Shown here piece by piece: positions 27,640 through 38,654 of a DNA stretch of 60,666 nucleotides. Position numbers and translations under genes: made by a program. Under the pieces are notes generated by a model. That model had not been told where the DNA came from. It ran no database searches and saw only the letters and a list, made by a program, of their open reading frames with translations. The stretch's first letter is position 1, and every line of letters begins with the position of its first letter. The DNA is from Paulinella micropora (taxonomy: Eukaryota; Cercozoa; Imbricatea; Euglyphida), in the NCBI GenBank assembly GCA_009731375.1, contig BJOX01000040.1:246514-307179 (forward strand), in the 5' to 3' direction.

Positions 27640-28419
27640 ATAGTGAACAAGGCTGCAATGTAAAAAGAAGGCTAAAGACAGGAGAAGAGGCCGGGAATGG
27701 GGGGCAAAAGCCCCCCATCCCCTAGCTCGCTCCCTCCCTGCCTCTAGGGAAGGTGAGAGGGCCGAAAAACATTTCCGTGTGAGTGAAAAACATACCGTTT
27801 CTCCCCACGGGAAAACGTCAGATTTCTCTGCTAGTCTCCGGAACGACCCCAGCTAAATTTGGGCGCCAAATTGTGCCGTCCGGAGGTAGGGTGCGTGATA
27901 CGGTTGGAAAAGGCAGTACGTCCTAGCTTTCCCGGGGAAACAGCCGTGAGCGCCAGTTTGGCGCCAAAATCTACTTGCGCAAAAAAAAAAAAAATCTCAC
28001 GCGGACGCCCCAACGCCGCCGTGAGGAAGACGTCCTCCCCCTCCCTCTCACCTTCGTCGCCCCTCTCACCTTCGTCGCCCCTCTCACTTTCATCGCCCCT
28101 CTCACCTTCGTCGCCCCTCTCACTCTCAAGCTCACCCCTCCTCCGCCCCTTTTCTCTCCCGCTCCCGAGTTTTAGCGTCAAGTGGCACTGTCACGGTGGT
28201 TGAGGTGTAAAAAAAAAGTGGCTCAAGCCTCGACAATACTTTTTTCAACGGCTTGGCGGCGGAAATATCAGTAGCAAATTCCTTTTATTTAAAACCTTAC
28301 CCTCCCCGCTCTCTCGCTCTCTCTAGCGAAGGATTGTACGCTTTCTGCGCCTGGCCCGCATTTTCTCCCCCCCCCCCTTTTCTCGCCGCTTTTTCCCATA
28401 CTGAGGCGCCAGCCGCAGT
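27640..28419. other. Intergenic, simple-repeat rich, no gene called
   Basis: Contains an imperfect CCCCTCTCACCTTCGTCG tandem (about 28,050-28,130), poly-A runs near 27,978 and 28,208, and the promoter region of the LRR gene. ORFs on both strands are repeat-driven. Confidence 0.5.
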
Positions 28420-29235
28420 TTGTCCGGCCTGGTACAACGAGCAGGCTTCTGGTTGAGCTGCGAGCTTGCGGAGCTAGATTTACGCGCGCCGGCACACCGA
28501 CGCGCGTTGGCAGCCTGGGGTAGGCCTTGGCAAGAGTCTCGGATAGCGATCAAGCACTTGCATGTTGCAGACCCCCTGCCTGACATCAAAGCCCTCGGCG
28601 GCGTTCGTGTCCACAGATTGTCATTCCCTAGGGACGACTGCGCGTCCACGAACGAGCTGTTAGGCCAAATGTCAGGTGTGCTAATGGAAAGACTGAAGCA
28701 TCTGGACTTGGCGCGATGCCGTGGGCTCACAAACATCGGGCTGGGGCACGTGCAAAAGTTCACGGAACTCCAAGAGATGAACCTTTCTCAATGCCGTCAA
28801 ATCACAAACGCGGGGCTGTCGCACTTGTCGGAGCTGCACCGGCTCCGGAGCCTAAACTTGTTTGATTGCCTGCTTATTACGAACGAAGGGCTGGCGCACT
28901 TGCCTGGGTCTCTCCGTTGCCTCAATCTCTCCGATTGCATTGAAATCATGGATGCAGGTCTGGCCCACTTGTCAACCTTTCCCAATCTTCAGCGCCTGAG
29001 CCTCGCAGGTTGTGTCAAGCTCACGGACGCGGGGCTGGCTTACCTGCAAGGGTTACCAATGCTCGAAGTACTAGATCTCTCGCATTGCACCAACATGGTA
29101 GGCACGGGCCTGGCAGCCTTTGCGACTAGACTCCCGGCTCTGCGCGAGCTAGATGTCAGAGAATGCGGTCTATGCCCATCCATAATAAAGCCCGTCGTGC
29201 CCGTCTTGAAGAGTAGTTTATCATTCCAACGTTAG
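28420..29235 (+). CDS. Leucine-rich repeat protein, AMN1/FBXL-like
   Basis: A 271-residue frame. From about residue 85 it has six to seven cysteine-containing LRRs of 24-26 residues with the pattern LxxLxLxxCxxITxxGLxxL. Examples are LKHLDLARCRGLTNIGL, LQEMNLSQCRQITNAGL and LQRLSLAGCVKLTDAGL. This is the LRR class of F-box/LRR ubiquitin-ligase adaptors and of giant-virus and amoeba-associated bacterial LRR proteins. An F-box is not evident in the first 80 residues, which are Ala/Arg-rich and may be in the wrong frame. The start codon is therefore uncertain. It is convergent with the next gene. Confidence 0.8.
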   Translation: MSGLVQRAGFWLSCELAELDLRAPAHRRALAAWGRPWQESRIAIKHLHVADPLPDIKALGGVRVHRLSFPRDDCASTNELLGQMSGVLMERLKHLDLARCRGLTNIGLGHVQKFTELQEMNLSQCRQITNAGLSHLSELHRLRSLNLFDCLLITNEGLAHLPGSLRCLNLSDCIEIMDAGLAHLSTFPNLQRLSLAGCVKLTDAGLAYLQGLPMLEVLDLSHCTNMVGTGLAAFATRLPALRELDVRECGLCPSIIKPVVPVLKSSLSFQR

Positions 29236-29296
29236 TCGCAGCTCGGCCGTATAAAACAAAATGTTTGTACTCTTCGGAACTTTAATCCGCCGGGTC

Positions 29297-30451
29297 TTAC
29301 ACTTTCTTATTTCTGCCGGTGCAACGTTCACAGGGGTCATTATCAAGTGGCACAGGCGAGAGCCCCAAGACATTCTGCAAGACAAGGCTGGCGTCGCGAT
29401 CTCTGTCCAGCAGGAATTTGGAAACAACCGCATTAGCTAGAACCCCGGGACGGCAAGCCTGTTTTAGTTTCTCCGCTTTCGACAGCAAGACGTTGAGCTG
29501 CTTGTTGATAGCCAAGACCTCCGCCGAGAGGCCGTATTCGCGGAGAGCCGCCATGACACAACGCACGGCCTGCGGCCCCAGCAGCCTGCACCACTGCTCC
29601 CAGTCGGCTTGTCTAGTGTAATTATGTATAGTCTTGTGCCAGGCTGCGGGTAGCGGATTTTCTTTTCTTTCGAGCCACCGGCGTAGAAAAGTTTCCAGTG
29701 GATTAGCAGAAGCCAACAACTGTCTAGCAAGAGGTGTGGCAGGCGCCGGCATGGTCTCCTCGATGCAGATGCGTTCTCGGCTAGTCAGTACCTGGCTCAG
29801 CTCGTGGTCCAAATCAACCAACTCAGACAGCACTCCTCCGCCACAGGCCGGGATCCTTTTCTGATCTCCGACCAAGTACTCCAGAGCGTCCGATAGCGCA
29901 GGCCAGTATCTGCTAAGCTCTTGAATCTGGAAGTATGGCTTAGCAGGCCTGCTGAAGCCGGTGAGCTGCTCCTGAGCCGGCGAGTTGCCGAAAAGCAGGC
30001 CTACTCTAAGCTCCCGCGGCGACGAACTGCTTGCTGCGCCGGAGCTTGTTTGTGACACACCCGACAGAAACCAGATATACGGCTGCCCGTACTCCTTGAT
30101 CAGTTCCTTTTTGGAAAAATATTTGTGCCTAACGATCGTAACTCTGATATGCCCTTTACCTTCTTCACCAAACTCCTTTCTTTCATAACATAAGCTCCGC
30201 AGCTCAATAGGAACAGGCCACTCTTTGCTTTGTTTAGCCCACCAGGCAGGAATCGTGAGGTGCGCGCTATGCTTGCACCACGTAGCCTGGGTGTCAGCTT
30301 GTCGTAAGCGAACCCTTGGAAGCAAGCCCAGCTTTGTCTTAAGCTCTTCGATAGTCACGTCCGCCCCTACCGTGGACTCTTCTTGGAATTGCTGCATGCC
30401 ACCATCTTGGTCTAGCTGATAGTACGTAAGTTTTAGTGGCGCCTCACCCAT
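29297..30451 (-). CDS. Unknown viral-block protein, 384 residues
   Basis: The ATG at 30451 (MGEAPLKLTYYQLDQDGG) is chosen because upstream codons are low-complexity Pro/Ser/Phe. The N-terminal part looks like an alpha/beta fold with a Ubl-like feel (VTIEELKTKLGL). A Ser-rich linker lies in the middle (TSSGAASSSS). The C-terminal half is helical (LARQLLASANPLETFLRRWL) and ends in a possible zinc clip, CERCTGRNKKV. No family is recognised. It is divergent from the SF3 helicase gene. Confidence 0.6.
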   Translation of the reverse strand: MGEAPLKLTYYQLDQDGGMQQFQEESTVGADVTIEELKTKLGLLPRVRLRQADTQATWCKHSAHLTIPAWWAKQSKEWPVPIELRSLCYERKEFGEEGKGHIRVTIVRHKYFSKKELIKEYGQPYIWFLSGVSQTSSGAASSSSPRELRVGLLFGNSPAQEQLTGFSRPAKPYFQIQELSRYWPALSDALEYLVGDQKRIPACGGGVLSELVDLDHELSQVLTSRERICIEETMPAPATPLARQLLASANPLETFLRRWLERKENPLPAAWHKTIHNYTRQADWEQWCRLLGPQAVRCVMAALREYGLSAEVLAINKQLNVLLSKAEKLKQACRPGVLANAVVSKFLLDRDRDASLVLQNVLGLSPVPLDNDPCERCTGRNKKV

Positions 30452-30705
30452 CGCTCTCTTACCTCTACCTTTGGCACCTGCCGAAAAGAAAGGGGGGAAG
30501 GGGAGGGCAGGGAGGAGGGAGGGAAAGGGGGAAGGGAGGGAAAGGGGGGAGGGAAGGAAAAAAGCTTCTTCCCCTCTCCAGGGCCCCTCCCCAACACCTT
30601 TCCACTTTGTAAAAAGGCACAAAGAAGAAGCTCTTGTGCCCCTTGGTGGCTTTCCTCAAAGAAGCGATCGTCGCCCCTAAAACAACAAAAAAGAGGGCGC
30701 TACAC
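30452..30705. promoter_or_regulatory. Divergent promoter region with G-rich tract
   Basis: The spacer separates two outward-facing start codons. It contains about 75 bases of G/A-only plus-strand sequence with many GGG and GGGG runs (30,490-30,560), which could form G-quadruplexes. The placement suggests a shared bidirectional promoter. Confidence 0.5.
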
Positions 30706-33536
30706 ATGTCCCAACCTGCTCCGGCGCAAGCCGCTGCACAGACTGGCAAGCGCGCCCTGCCGTCAGTTGAGAACAAGGGCCCGACCTGTCAGACCCCAGA
30801 GAGCCCGCGCAAGCGCCCGTGCAACGAAAAGGGGCCCAACCACAGAGTCTGGATCGGCGAATACGACAGCACGAACTGGAGCAGCAGAGGCGTCCTGGAC
30901 GAGTTTCTCCTCCTGCGGTGCGGTTGTGCTGGTGCCTCTCTCTATACCGTCGAGCGCCGGCCGGAACAGGAAGACCCGCACCTGTTTGAGCTCCAATACA
31001 CGGGCCAGGGTCTTGCAAAACACTTGAGTCGCCCTTGCCTGGCCCACAAAGGCGTTTTCCATCGCACGGGGAACAATAACGCCAGGGTCAGAGTTACCGC
31101 GTACAGCCGCACCCTGGATGTTGTTTGCTGCGACACTCAATGCGCGGCCAATAAGCACGCAGAGCGCTTCGATCTGGAGGAACTACAAGAAACAAAGGAA
31201 GCCTGGTACAGGGGATGGGAGGTCGACTACGACGACGACAAGTGGTTCGACCTCGTCGAAGACGACGGCGACGAGGGAAGGGGGCTTGCGCAGGAACAAG
31301 GACAACACTACCTTGCAAGCTCGAGCTCAAGCAGTGCTGGACTGGCTGCCCCAGCGGCCGGCAAGGATTGGTTTTCTCGACATCTGGCGCGCACCTTTCT
31401 GTGCAAGCAACGCCACCACAATTCAAGCGTTATTTTCAAGGTTCTCCTTAATAAGGAAAGACCAAACGGCTTTGACATTGAATACCGCAAGAACAGTGCT
31501 GGGTCGCGACGTCACCCCTGTCCTGCTTACGACGGCTTAATTCACGACGGCAGTAAAGCGTACATTGAGCCCTCCCCCGAATTCATGCACGTGTCAGTCC
31601 TATGTAAGGAAGAAACATGCAAAAGACTGGGACCAGTTCTTTTCAAGTTACAAGGGGACGACGAGGCAGACGAGCCCAAGCAGGAAAGGGAGGACGAAGG
31701 AAGCGACGACGAGGAGAGAAGGGCGGCAGAGGAGGCAGCGGAGGCGGAGAAAGCCGACAGAGAATATCTACCACGTCTGGAGCGCCTCTTAGCCCAGCTG
31801 GCCCCCATCCCGCGGCCTGCTGAGCTGGATTATGTCGGGCAGGACTTGCCCTCGGGGACACTAGAAAAGGCCTGCACAAAGAAAGAACGTGTGTTGGAAG
31901 AAGCAGTAAATCTCTTCATGAAATATTGGGCAGGAGAAGCCGCCGCCGGGCGCAGGTTCGGCCCATTGCAGACAGGGAGCTCGGATGGGGCTTCGGGCGA
32001 AGGTTTACAAGAAACAGAATTTTGGCAAGATCATTGGGAAGATATTTTCCGAACACGATACAAGCACGCCCGGAAGGAGTTTGTGGAGCAGCTAACACTG
32101 TTCATGAATGATTATCTCTCCCACATTAAGGGGCCAAGCAAAGAGGCGATCGCGGTCTTTTGGGGGCAAGGGACAGAGAAAACGTGGGTACTAAAACCAA
32201 TCAACGACTTCAAGCACCAAGGGGATGATCTTAAAATTGAGCTTCCTCCCCTTTTCATCAAGCTCAACAGCGGAAAGGACAAGAAGAAAGGGGAGCCTCG
32301 TGGGATCGTCAAGCTCAGCAGGGGCGTTGTGACCACTCTCCGTAAGGCTTGGCTGGAAAGCAACCGGCGCAGAATTGCTAAGAGTATAGACTTTTTTACG
32401 AACCCCAAGGAAGAGGCTCTGCACAACACTCGCTATAGTGACCACGAGACCGACACACTGAACTGGTTTACTGGTTTCCGGGTTTCTACACAGCAAGTTA
32501 GCTTGCGCGTGGAAACCCACGGGCTCGACGACGCTGCCATGCACCAGCTCGCCGCCCCTTTCCGCGAGTACGTGCACGACATCCTGGCTGGAGGGGTGAC
32601 GCAAATGTCGCGCTACATGTTTAAGTGGCTGTACACTCTGCTGCGCGAAGGAAAGAAGCCTGAACAAGCTTGCGTCTTTATCTCCGAGCCAGGCGCGGGC
32701 AAAAGTACCCTAGTGGAGCTGTTATCACGTGTCATGGGGGAACAATGGGTTTTCGTGTCGTCAAAGCCAGAGGAAATAATGGGCAAGCACAACTCCCATC
32801 TCGGCTTTAGAGTTCTTGTGGTAAGCGAGGAGGCTGTGCACAGCACAAATAAAGTGGGGTCCAACGCAATGAAAGAAAAGATCACTTCGAAAAAGCTTAA
32901 CATTAACCCCAAGTTTATGCCCCTCTTCGCAGTCAGGGACCCAAGTGGGGTTGTTTTCAATAGCAATCATCATAATACGGTCCTCGTGGAGAATAAAGAG
33001 CGTCGCTATATATTTTACCCCGTGTCTAACCGATTTGCCAACCGCATACGTACAATGCAGGTACAGGAATACTTTGCGCGCCTCCGCGCGCTGCCCGACG
33101 AGGTCCTAGCTTGGCAACTGTTTCTATCGCAAGACTCGCAAGTGGACAGGATCGACCTACGTCAGGACGCACTCTACAACACAGAGGTTTTCTGGCAAAG
33201 CGCGTTTCACAGTGCCCCCTTGCACGTCCAGTTCTTTTACGAAACCGTCAAAAATGACGACTTCCTTGATGAGGTGAGGAGTCCTTTGCACTGGAAGCCC
33301 CGAGATTGGCACAAGAACTACAACAACTGGTGCAAGGACAACCGCAACGGGTTTTATATGGCAACGAGCACAGTTACCTTTGAGCGCGACCTTNNNNNNN
33401 NNNGGACCTTAAACACTATCTGAGATGGGATTCGCAGGCTAGATGTCTGGTGGCAGACGTCTCTCAAGAGGAACATCTGCAGCACATCAAGGCCAAAATC
33501 ACCGGCGTGAACGAGAACGAGGGACACAGTGCATAG
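30706..33536 (+). CDS. SF3 (D5-like) helicase with two N-terminal zinc modules
   Basis: A protein of about 940 residues, a candidate replicative helicase. The start is taken at the ATG 30706. Residues 1-40 are basic and NLS-like. Two related Cys/His modules follow, CLAHKGVFH to CCDTQC and CPAYDGLIH to CKEETC, each resembling the zinc region at the end of UL52-type primases. An acidic linker (residues about 330-370) precedes the helicase. Walker A is ISEPGAGKSTLVELL, Walker B is RVLVVSEEA, motif C is VVFNSNHHN, and an Arg-finger-like KERRYIFYP follows. No primase catalytic domain is present. A 10-base gap at 33394-33403 lies near the end. The frame after the gap (KHYLRWDSQARCLVADV to EGHSA) gives the stop at 33536. 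Confidence 0.9.
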
Positions 33537-33800
33537 CATTAGGAAAAGAGAACACACCTTTTGCGCTAAGGAGTTTGATCCTGACTTATTTTTGTCTAAC
33601 AATAAAGTAACTAGCATTTCACGACAATTGATTCGGAGTTTGATGTCATTTTAATAATACGCATGATTCAGTTGAGGGGGTAGCACTGAGTTGCTGAGCT
33701 GCACACACACACACACACACACACACACCCTCTTCCCCCCTCTGGGAGGTGCTAACTCACACCAAAGAGTTTTTGGTCCAAATCGATAAGCCTGGGTAGT

Positions 33801-34127
33801 GCCACTTCCTTTTTTGTCCTTTGTCTGCCACCTGCCACCCCTCGACCCCAACCGAAAGCCCCCTCTTTCCGTATAACAGACCCCTTCTGGGCATGGCGGG
33901 GCGGGCGGGCGGGGTGCCACCTGTGACCTGTGATATCTATCTTTGTACTATTTTAATACATTTTTAAAAAGATGTATTAAGAATGTATTGAGGTCACGTG
34001 AGGATATATCTCAGGCCACAGGTGGCACCCCGCCCNNNNNNNNNNCTGTTATACGGAAAGAGGGGGCTTTCGGTTGGGGTCGAGGGGTGGCGGGTGGCAG
34101 ACAAAGGATAAAAAGGAAATGGTCCTT
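33801..34127. repeat. Large inverted repeat (cruciform or hairpin)
   Basis: An outer arm of about 80 bases (33,801-33,880) matches the complement of 34,046-34,127, with landmarks TTTGTCTGCCACC, CCCTCGACCCCAACCGAAAG and CTTTCCGTATAACAG. An inner arm, GGGCGGGGTGCCACCTGTG at about 33,908-33,926, matches 34,017-34,035. A 10-base gap (34,036-34,045) interrupts the right arm. The central loop is AT-rich, about 90 bases. Confidence 0.9.
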
Positions 34128-34360
34128 AGTCAGGCCTATCGACCACAAAAAGATATTTTCTGATGAGATTACGTGCCCTGACTTCGGCCACATGGAGGCC
34201 CGTCTCGGGGGGGTGGAAAAGGGGGTGAGTGAGTGTGTGCCAAGAGTGTGTGCGCGCCAAGAAAAAGAAGGGTGCGGGCTTCGTGTATGAGCGTACAGAG
34301 CTGCGTGGCTGCTGCGCCAAGTCCTCCTTCCTGTGCTTGCATGTAAGCTTCGTCTGGTAC

Positions 34361-34530
34361 TCGTCGAGCTGCTAACACGTGTCATAGGAAAGCAACAAAT
34401 TGATATTTACTTCCAGCAGAACCGATCAACTCATGGACGCGATAACCCGTGTTAGCAGCTCCACAACTTGTTAGCATTCCAGCTCATGGCTCCGAAATGA
34501 ACACACAGGCCTGCTCTGGCCTCTGCTCGT
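34361..34530 (-). pseudogene. Decayed inverted fragment of the SF3 helicase gene
   Basis: On the minus strand the frame reads EQRPEQACVFISEP and then hits a TGA. This is nearly identical to GKKPEQACVFISEP just before Walker A of the intact gene at about 32.66 kb. The following DNA (TTGTGGAGCTGCTAACACGG) continues the match in another frame. A second, plus-strand piece at about 34,361-34,400 (CGTCGAGCTGCTAACACGTG) matches the same spot, so the debris is itself arranged head to head. Confidence 0.8.
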
Positions 34531-34911
34531 GACACACTGGGCTCCCAAAAGCTATCGCAGCGCAACCAAATCCGCGTGTACGGGCCTGTTCCACCGTCGT
34601 AGTGCTACCGTGCCCCGGCTTCGTAGTGTCCGAGCTTGAGCCAGGCCTATCGACCGTAAAGGGGATTTTCTTTTTTTTTTGTGAATCTCGTTTATGAACT
34701 GAAATCGATTTAAAAGCTACTGGGGAAGAGATAGGAGTGAACGGAAAGTAGGTAAGACAAGAAGCGAAGGAGGGAGGGGAGGGAAGGGGGGGGGGGGGGC
34801 CCCCCCCNNNNNNNNNNCGACCCCCCTCCCTCCCTTGTTCCTGGAGCTGAAAAGGCAAAAAGAGTGACAAGTGCTAGGAGTACACAGACAAGAAGGTGAG
34901 CGGAAGTGGGG

Positions 34912-35590
34912 ATGGAGTCGAAGCAGTCGGCAGAGACTGTTGGTAGCGCAGCAGCGCCCGCCGGCGGAAAAGTCCCGTCGGGGGGTCGGAAACGCGCGTG
35001 GGTGGCAGAGTGTCGCGAGCTGAACAAACAGCTAGCCAGAGCAGGCGTGAAGAAACGCGCCAAGCTGAGGGAGCTGCCGCTGCTCGAGCTGCAGCAAGAG
35101 CTAGAATCGCTGCGCAAGTTGGCGGCAAGGCCAACGGCTGCACTGGACCGAGCGGTGTGCCCGGCGGTTCTGAGTCTGGTGTTGTCGTACGTGCTAGGAG
35201 AGCAGAGCCCAGCCGCAGCTGACGCGCGCGCTCGGTACTATCGAGAGGCGGCGGGTATATCGCGTGTGTGTCGCGCTTTCCACAGCGCGGCGTTGGCGCA
35301 GGTCACGCAGCCTGTCTACAAGGATCAGCTTAGCAGCCTGATTTTCTGGGACTTGTTGGGCGGCAAGGAGTGGTCGGACTGGCGGACGGTGATGCGCGAC
35401 GTTCTTTCGCTATGCTTTGATGTTCCCTCCCGTAGAATTCACAAGGGCGTGAACTATAGGTGCAGAGACTATAAGCTGCGCGAGCTCTTTGAAGGTTGCA
35501 TGCGCATGACCCATCCCAAAATGAATATGCAAGTGCTTTCCCGGCAAGTGTGTGAGGTGGTAGCATCCAGGGTTGCTTGGTCGGCGCTAG
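34912..35590 (+). CDS. F-box-like protein, 3' end in gap
   Basis: At least 226 residues from the ATG at 34912 (MESKQSAETVGSAAAPAGGK). A basic helical segment precedes a likely F-box at residues about 75-125: AVCPAVLSLVLSYVLGEQS, then AAGISRVCRAFHSAALAQV. The Leu/Val pattern and the VCRAF core match the helix 2 and 3 region of F-box domains. The remainder (IFWDLLGGKEWSDWRTVMRD, then CRDYKLRELFEG) is helical and unassigned. The frame enters a 107-base gap at 35591. The role would be an SCF adaptor that directs host or viral proteins to ubiquitination. Confidence 0.6.
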
Positions 35591-35697
35591 NNNNNNNNNN
35601 NNNNNNNNNNNNNNNNNNNNNNNNNNNNNNNNNNNNNNNNNNNNNNNNNNNNNNNNNNNNNNNNNNNNNNNNNNNNNNNNNNNNNNNNNNNNNNNNN

Positions 35698-35733
<36 letters not shown>
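35591..35733. other. Assembly gap followed by G homopolymer
   Basis: Unknown bases at 35591-35697, then a run of 36 G. The run may be an artefact or a true hard-to-sequence tract. It cuts off the end of the F-box-like gene. Confidence 0.95.
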
Positions 35734-35966
35734 CGCGGGTCGAAAACGAGCCTGGCTGGCCTAATGGCTGAGGCTTTATCCGGCTGAAGGCACTGTTTGA
35801 ACTTTTTGGACGGGCTCTCTTTTGTTGTAGATCAATCCCCCGGCGCTGGTGTGTGTGTGCGTGTGCGTGTGAGGGGGGACACACAGACCCGGGGTCAGAG
35901 AAGAGCGTGCACAGACAAAAAAAAAGTCAGGCATGGAGTCAGGCATGGAGGCACAGCCAGTGAGGT

Positions 35967-36311
35967 GTGCCTGGACCCGCTGCGGGAGGGCCGCAGGTTG
36001 GGCAATACGCTCGAGATCCACGCAGTATTCCCCAGAGCAGGCCCGGTGCAACCAAAGAATATGCCTTCGAGGCTTGCGTGTATGACATTCACAAGCAAGC
36101 CGGCCCCCTGGGAAAGGTCACGACTGCTATTGCAGAGTACGCGGCAGAAGCGCAAGAGTCGTCGAGATCCAAGCTGGAGGCGCGGTGTCGCGATTTGGAA
36201 AGACTTCAGTCCTCGGCGCTTAAACTACACACGAGTATGGTTGAAGAGTTCAAAGGACTAGTGAAAGCTACTGCTGGGACTCACCTCAACCGGCAAAGAC
36301 TTGCCGGTTGA
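35967..36311 (+). CDS. Coiled-coil protein fragment
   Basis: From about residue 28 the frame is protein-like: KEYAFEACVYDIHKQAGPLG, VTTAIAEYAAEAQESSRSK and MVEEFKGLVKATAGTHLNRQ. It is a helical, Glu/Lys/Ala-rich segment. The annotated beginning uses a GTG and reads as low complexity, so the true N-terminus is probably in another frame upstream or in the gap. It may be the tail of a longer gene. Confidence 0.45.
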   Translation: MPGPAAGGPQVGQYARDPRSIPQSRPGATKEYAFEACVYDIHKQAGPLGKVTTAIAEYAAEAQESSRSKLEARCRDLERLQSSALKLHTSMVEEFKGLVKATAGTHLNRQRLAG

Positions 36312-36313
36312 GG
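36284..36313. terminator. Perfect 13-bp hairpin over the stop codon
   Basis: CCTCAACCGGCAA and its exact complement surround the 4-base loop AGAC, and the stop TGA of the coiled-coil ORF lies in the right arm. Hairpins at gene ends direct polyadenylation in mimivirus relatives, so a similar role is possible here. Confidence 0.65.
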
Positions 36314-36395
36314 TCCGGGCGGATTCTAAACTGGCGTGGCCTTGTTTCTCTCGGCAATTGCTAATTTTTTTTATTACAACAGAGCTGCGCTTGCG

Positions 36396-38426
36396 TTACT
36401 TTCTGACCCCCACCAGACTCTGGTATTTTTCCCAGCCCGGCTGCAACAAAAAAACTCCCCGGACAGCCAACAGATTGTAGTCTTTGGGTAGCCGTGCCTT
36501 AAAGAAATCAGCCCTTGCGTCGTTTGTCCATTCGTAGCGCAATAACGCCCTGCCAGGAAAGACTTGGCGCAAGACGCTCTTCATGGCACCGAGGATAGGC
36601 AGCGGTATGTACAAACCATAGAGTGCGGGATTCTGTTCTAGCAAATAATTACCCAGTGCAGTAAACATTAAATCGCCAAATTCCTTGGGGGGTCGGTAAT
36701 CCAGCGGCGAAGTCCCGTCCTGAACCGCGCTGTGCCGCCTGATGCCACCAGCAAAGATCCACTGGCCGGCAGCCACTGACGGATCTATCCCACTCCGCTG
36801 GGCTTTGCGAGCTGTCTCGCCGTCCGTTCTCATGTCGAAGACGTCATTGGGGTACCACCAGATGTGACCCGGGGGCTCTGCCGGCAGGACAAAGAGATGG
36901 GCATGCCCGTAGTACTGTTTGTCCTCTTTCCACAACGCGTCCATCAGCCCTGAACAGGCGGCCACCACCGACTTTTCGTTTCTGTTTTCACGGGAACTGC
37001 ACAGCGCTTGGCGCAGCCTCTGCTTATATTTTTCCTTGGCTGGGTCTTTGGCGAAAGGAAAATTCAGTTCGGGGCGCTCTGGCAGGAACGGATTTTGTCC
37101 AAATCTCTTTTCCACCCACTTGTTCACCTTGGTCGTCCATTTTGCAGTCATGCCTGCTTCCATCAGGAATTCGCGGATTCTAGCGCACTTGGCTTTTCTA
37201 ATCTGGCTAGAAAGCGTTTGGTATTGACTGGTATTTTTATAAAGTTCAAAATATTCGTAGATGCCATCGTCAAACCAGCGTTCATCATTATCGTCGATTT
37301 GTATGGGAGAGTCACTGACAGTCTTGTTGAATCGTTTGACTTCGTCAACTGCAACTTGCAGAAGCTCATTCTCAAAGATGAAGCCTAGCTCTGCCAGCAC
37401 AGCCCTGACGCCCTCGGCATACAAAAACTAAAATGCGATAGTCTCCCAGAAATAGTTTTGATAGTCGCGCGTGCCCCGGAGCAATGCCTGCCCCTCTGGC
37501 TCACTCTGCGCGGGGGGGCTTTCGCGCAGGCGTGTTCGCTCCTCTGCTATTTCGATCAATTGCGCCTGCAGCGTTTCCACTCGGCCGTTGGGGGGCAGCT
37601 TGAAAACGACACGCGAGCCATCGAGCAGGCTATCTAACCGGCACTTGAACGCTGCTTTGGCGTCGGGGTCTTCAATAGGACAATACCCATCGTTGTCGGC
37701 TGGTAGGACCAGCGTATACAAAGAGTCTGTGCGAGGCTTGCGCACACGGTACAGGATTTCGAGCAAGACGGCGTCGACATCGGCTACACGCAGACCGCGG
37801 GGCAAATAAATTCCCTGTTCGGGCGGTTTGGGGTGACTAAGCTTCGTTTCGCAGGGTATGAGGTATATTCTGGTGGCAGTTCTTTCGCACTTGGCGGCCT
37901 CGTGCATGCTGCGATGGACTGCTTGTTCTCCTTGCAGTGCCTCTTTCATAATTTGCGTCTTTGAGTACAAGTCACAGGTGCCTTGTTTACACAAACTCGT
38001 CAAATGCTGCATAAGACGTACCGACGCGTAATCTATACTAACACCTGCCAATAATTTCCGGTCATCGAGCCTCGGATAGACCACCGAGTCCCAGCGTGTT
38101 GTGTGGCTGAGCTTGTGCACGATTTCCGTCAGGGCCTGCTGTACGTAATTATCGTCCAAGCTCATACTGGCTTGGTTTTGAAACGGATAGAGGTTTGGTC
38201 TACAGTGCAGGAAGAAGACATTGTCGTCCGCTAAGAGACGTGGGGCCTTATCAGCAAGGACTGGCACAAGGTACAGGCTGTGCTCTTCGCGTTTCGTTTG
38301 ACTTTGTTTCCACTCCTTAGTAGGCAGCCCTTCAAGCTTAAACCAGTAGAGCTGCTCATAGATGTCACATTGTGCTTTAAGCAAACGATCAAGCTCGGGC
38401 TTGCGGCCAAGATTTGCTCCATTCAT
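36396..38426 (-). pseudogene. Unknown protein, one frame split by a TAG; paralogue of the 40.5-kb gene
   Basis: The 5' part (38426-37428) starts MNGANLGRKPELDRL and is related over most of its length to the plus-strand gene at 40464. Shared features include a WDSVVYP/FDTVVYP motif and a TRIYLIP/KNILYVQ strand, in the same order. It ends YFWETIAF and a TAG (37425-37427 region). The same frame then continues for 342 codons without a nearby ATG (FLYAEGVRAVLAELG...), through KCARIREFLMEAGMTAKWTT, HIWWYPNDVFDM and RALLRYEWTNDARADFF, to a TAA. I read this as one gene of about 680 residues with a nonsense codon, though two adjacent genes are possible. No known family. Confidence 0.6.
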
Positions 38427-38463
38427 TTTTATAAAACCTACTAGTAGCTTCAAGCACGGCTCC

Positions 38464-38654
38464 NNNNNNNNNNNNNNNNNNNNNNNNNNNNNNNNNNNNN
38501 NNNNNNNNNNNNNNNNNNNNNNNNNNNNNNNNNNNNNNNNNNNNNNNNNNNNNNNNNNNNNNNNNNNNNNNNNNNNNNNNNNNNNNNNNNNNNNNNNNNN
38601 NNNNNNNNNNNNNNNNNNNNNNNNNNNNNNNNNNNNNNNNNNNNNNNNNNNNNN
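38464..38654. other. Assembly gap
   Basis: 191 unknown bases upstream of the minus-strand gene starting at 38426. The promoter of that gene is probably inside. Confidence 0.98.

Larger units (their letters stand above)
33537..34911. other. Intergenic block with inverted repeat and helicase debris
   Basis: No intact gene. It holds a (CA)n run at 33,701-33,728, the large inverted repeat at 33.80-34.13 kb, degenerate helicase fragments at 34.36-34.53 kb, and a G/C homopolymer with a 10-base gap at 34,788-34,817. Confidence 0.6.
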
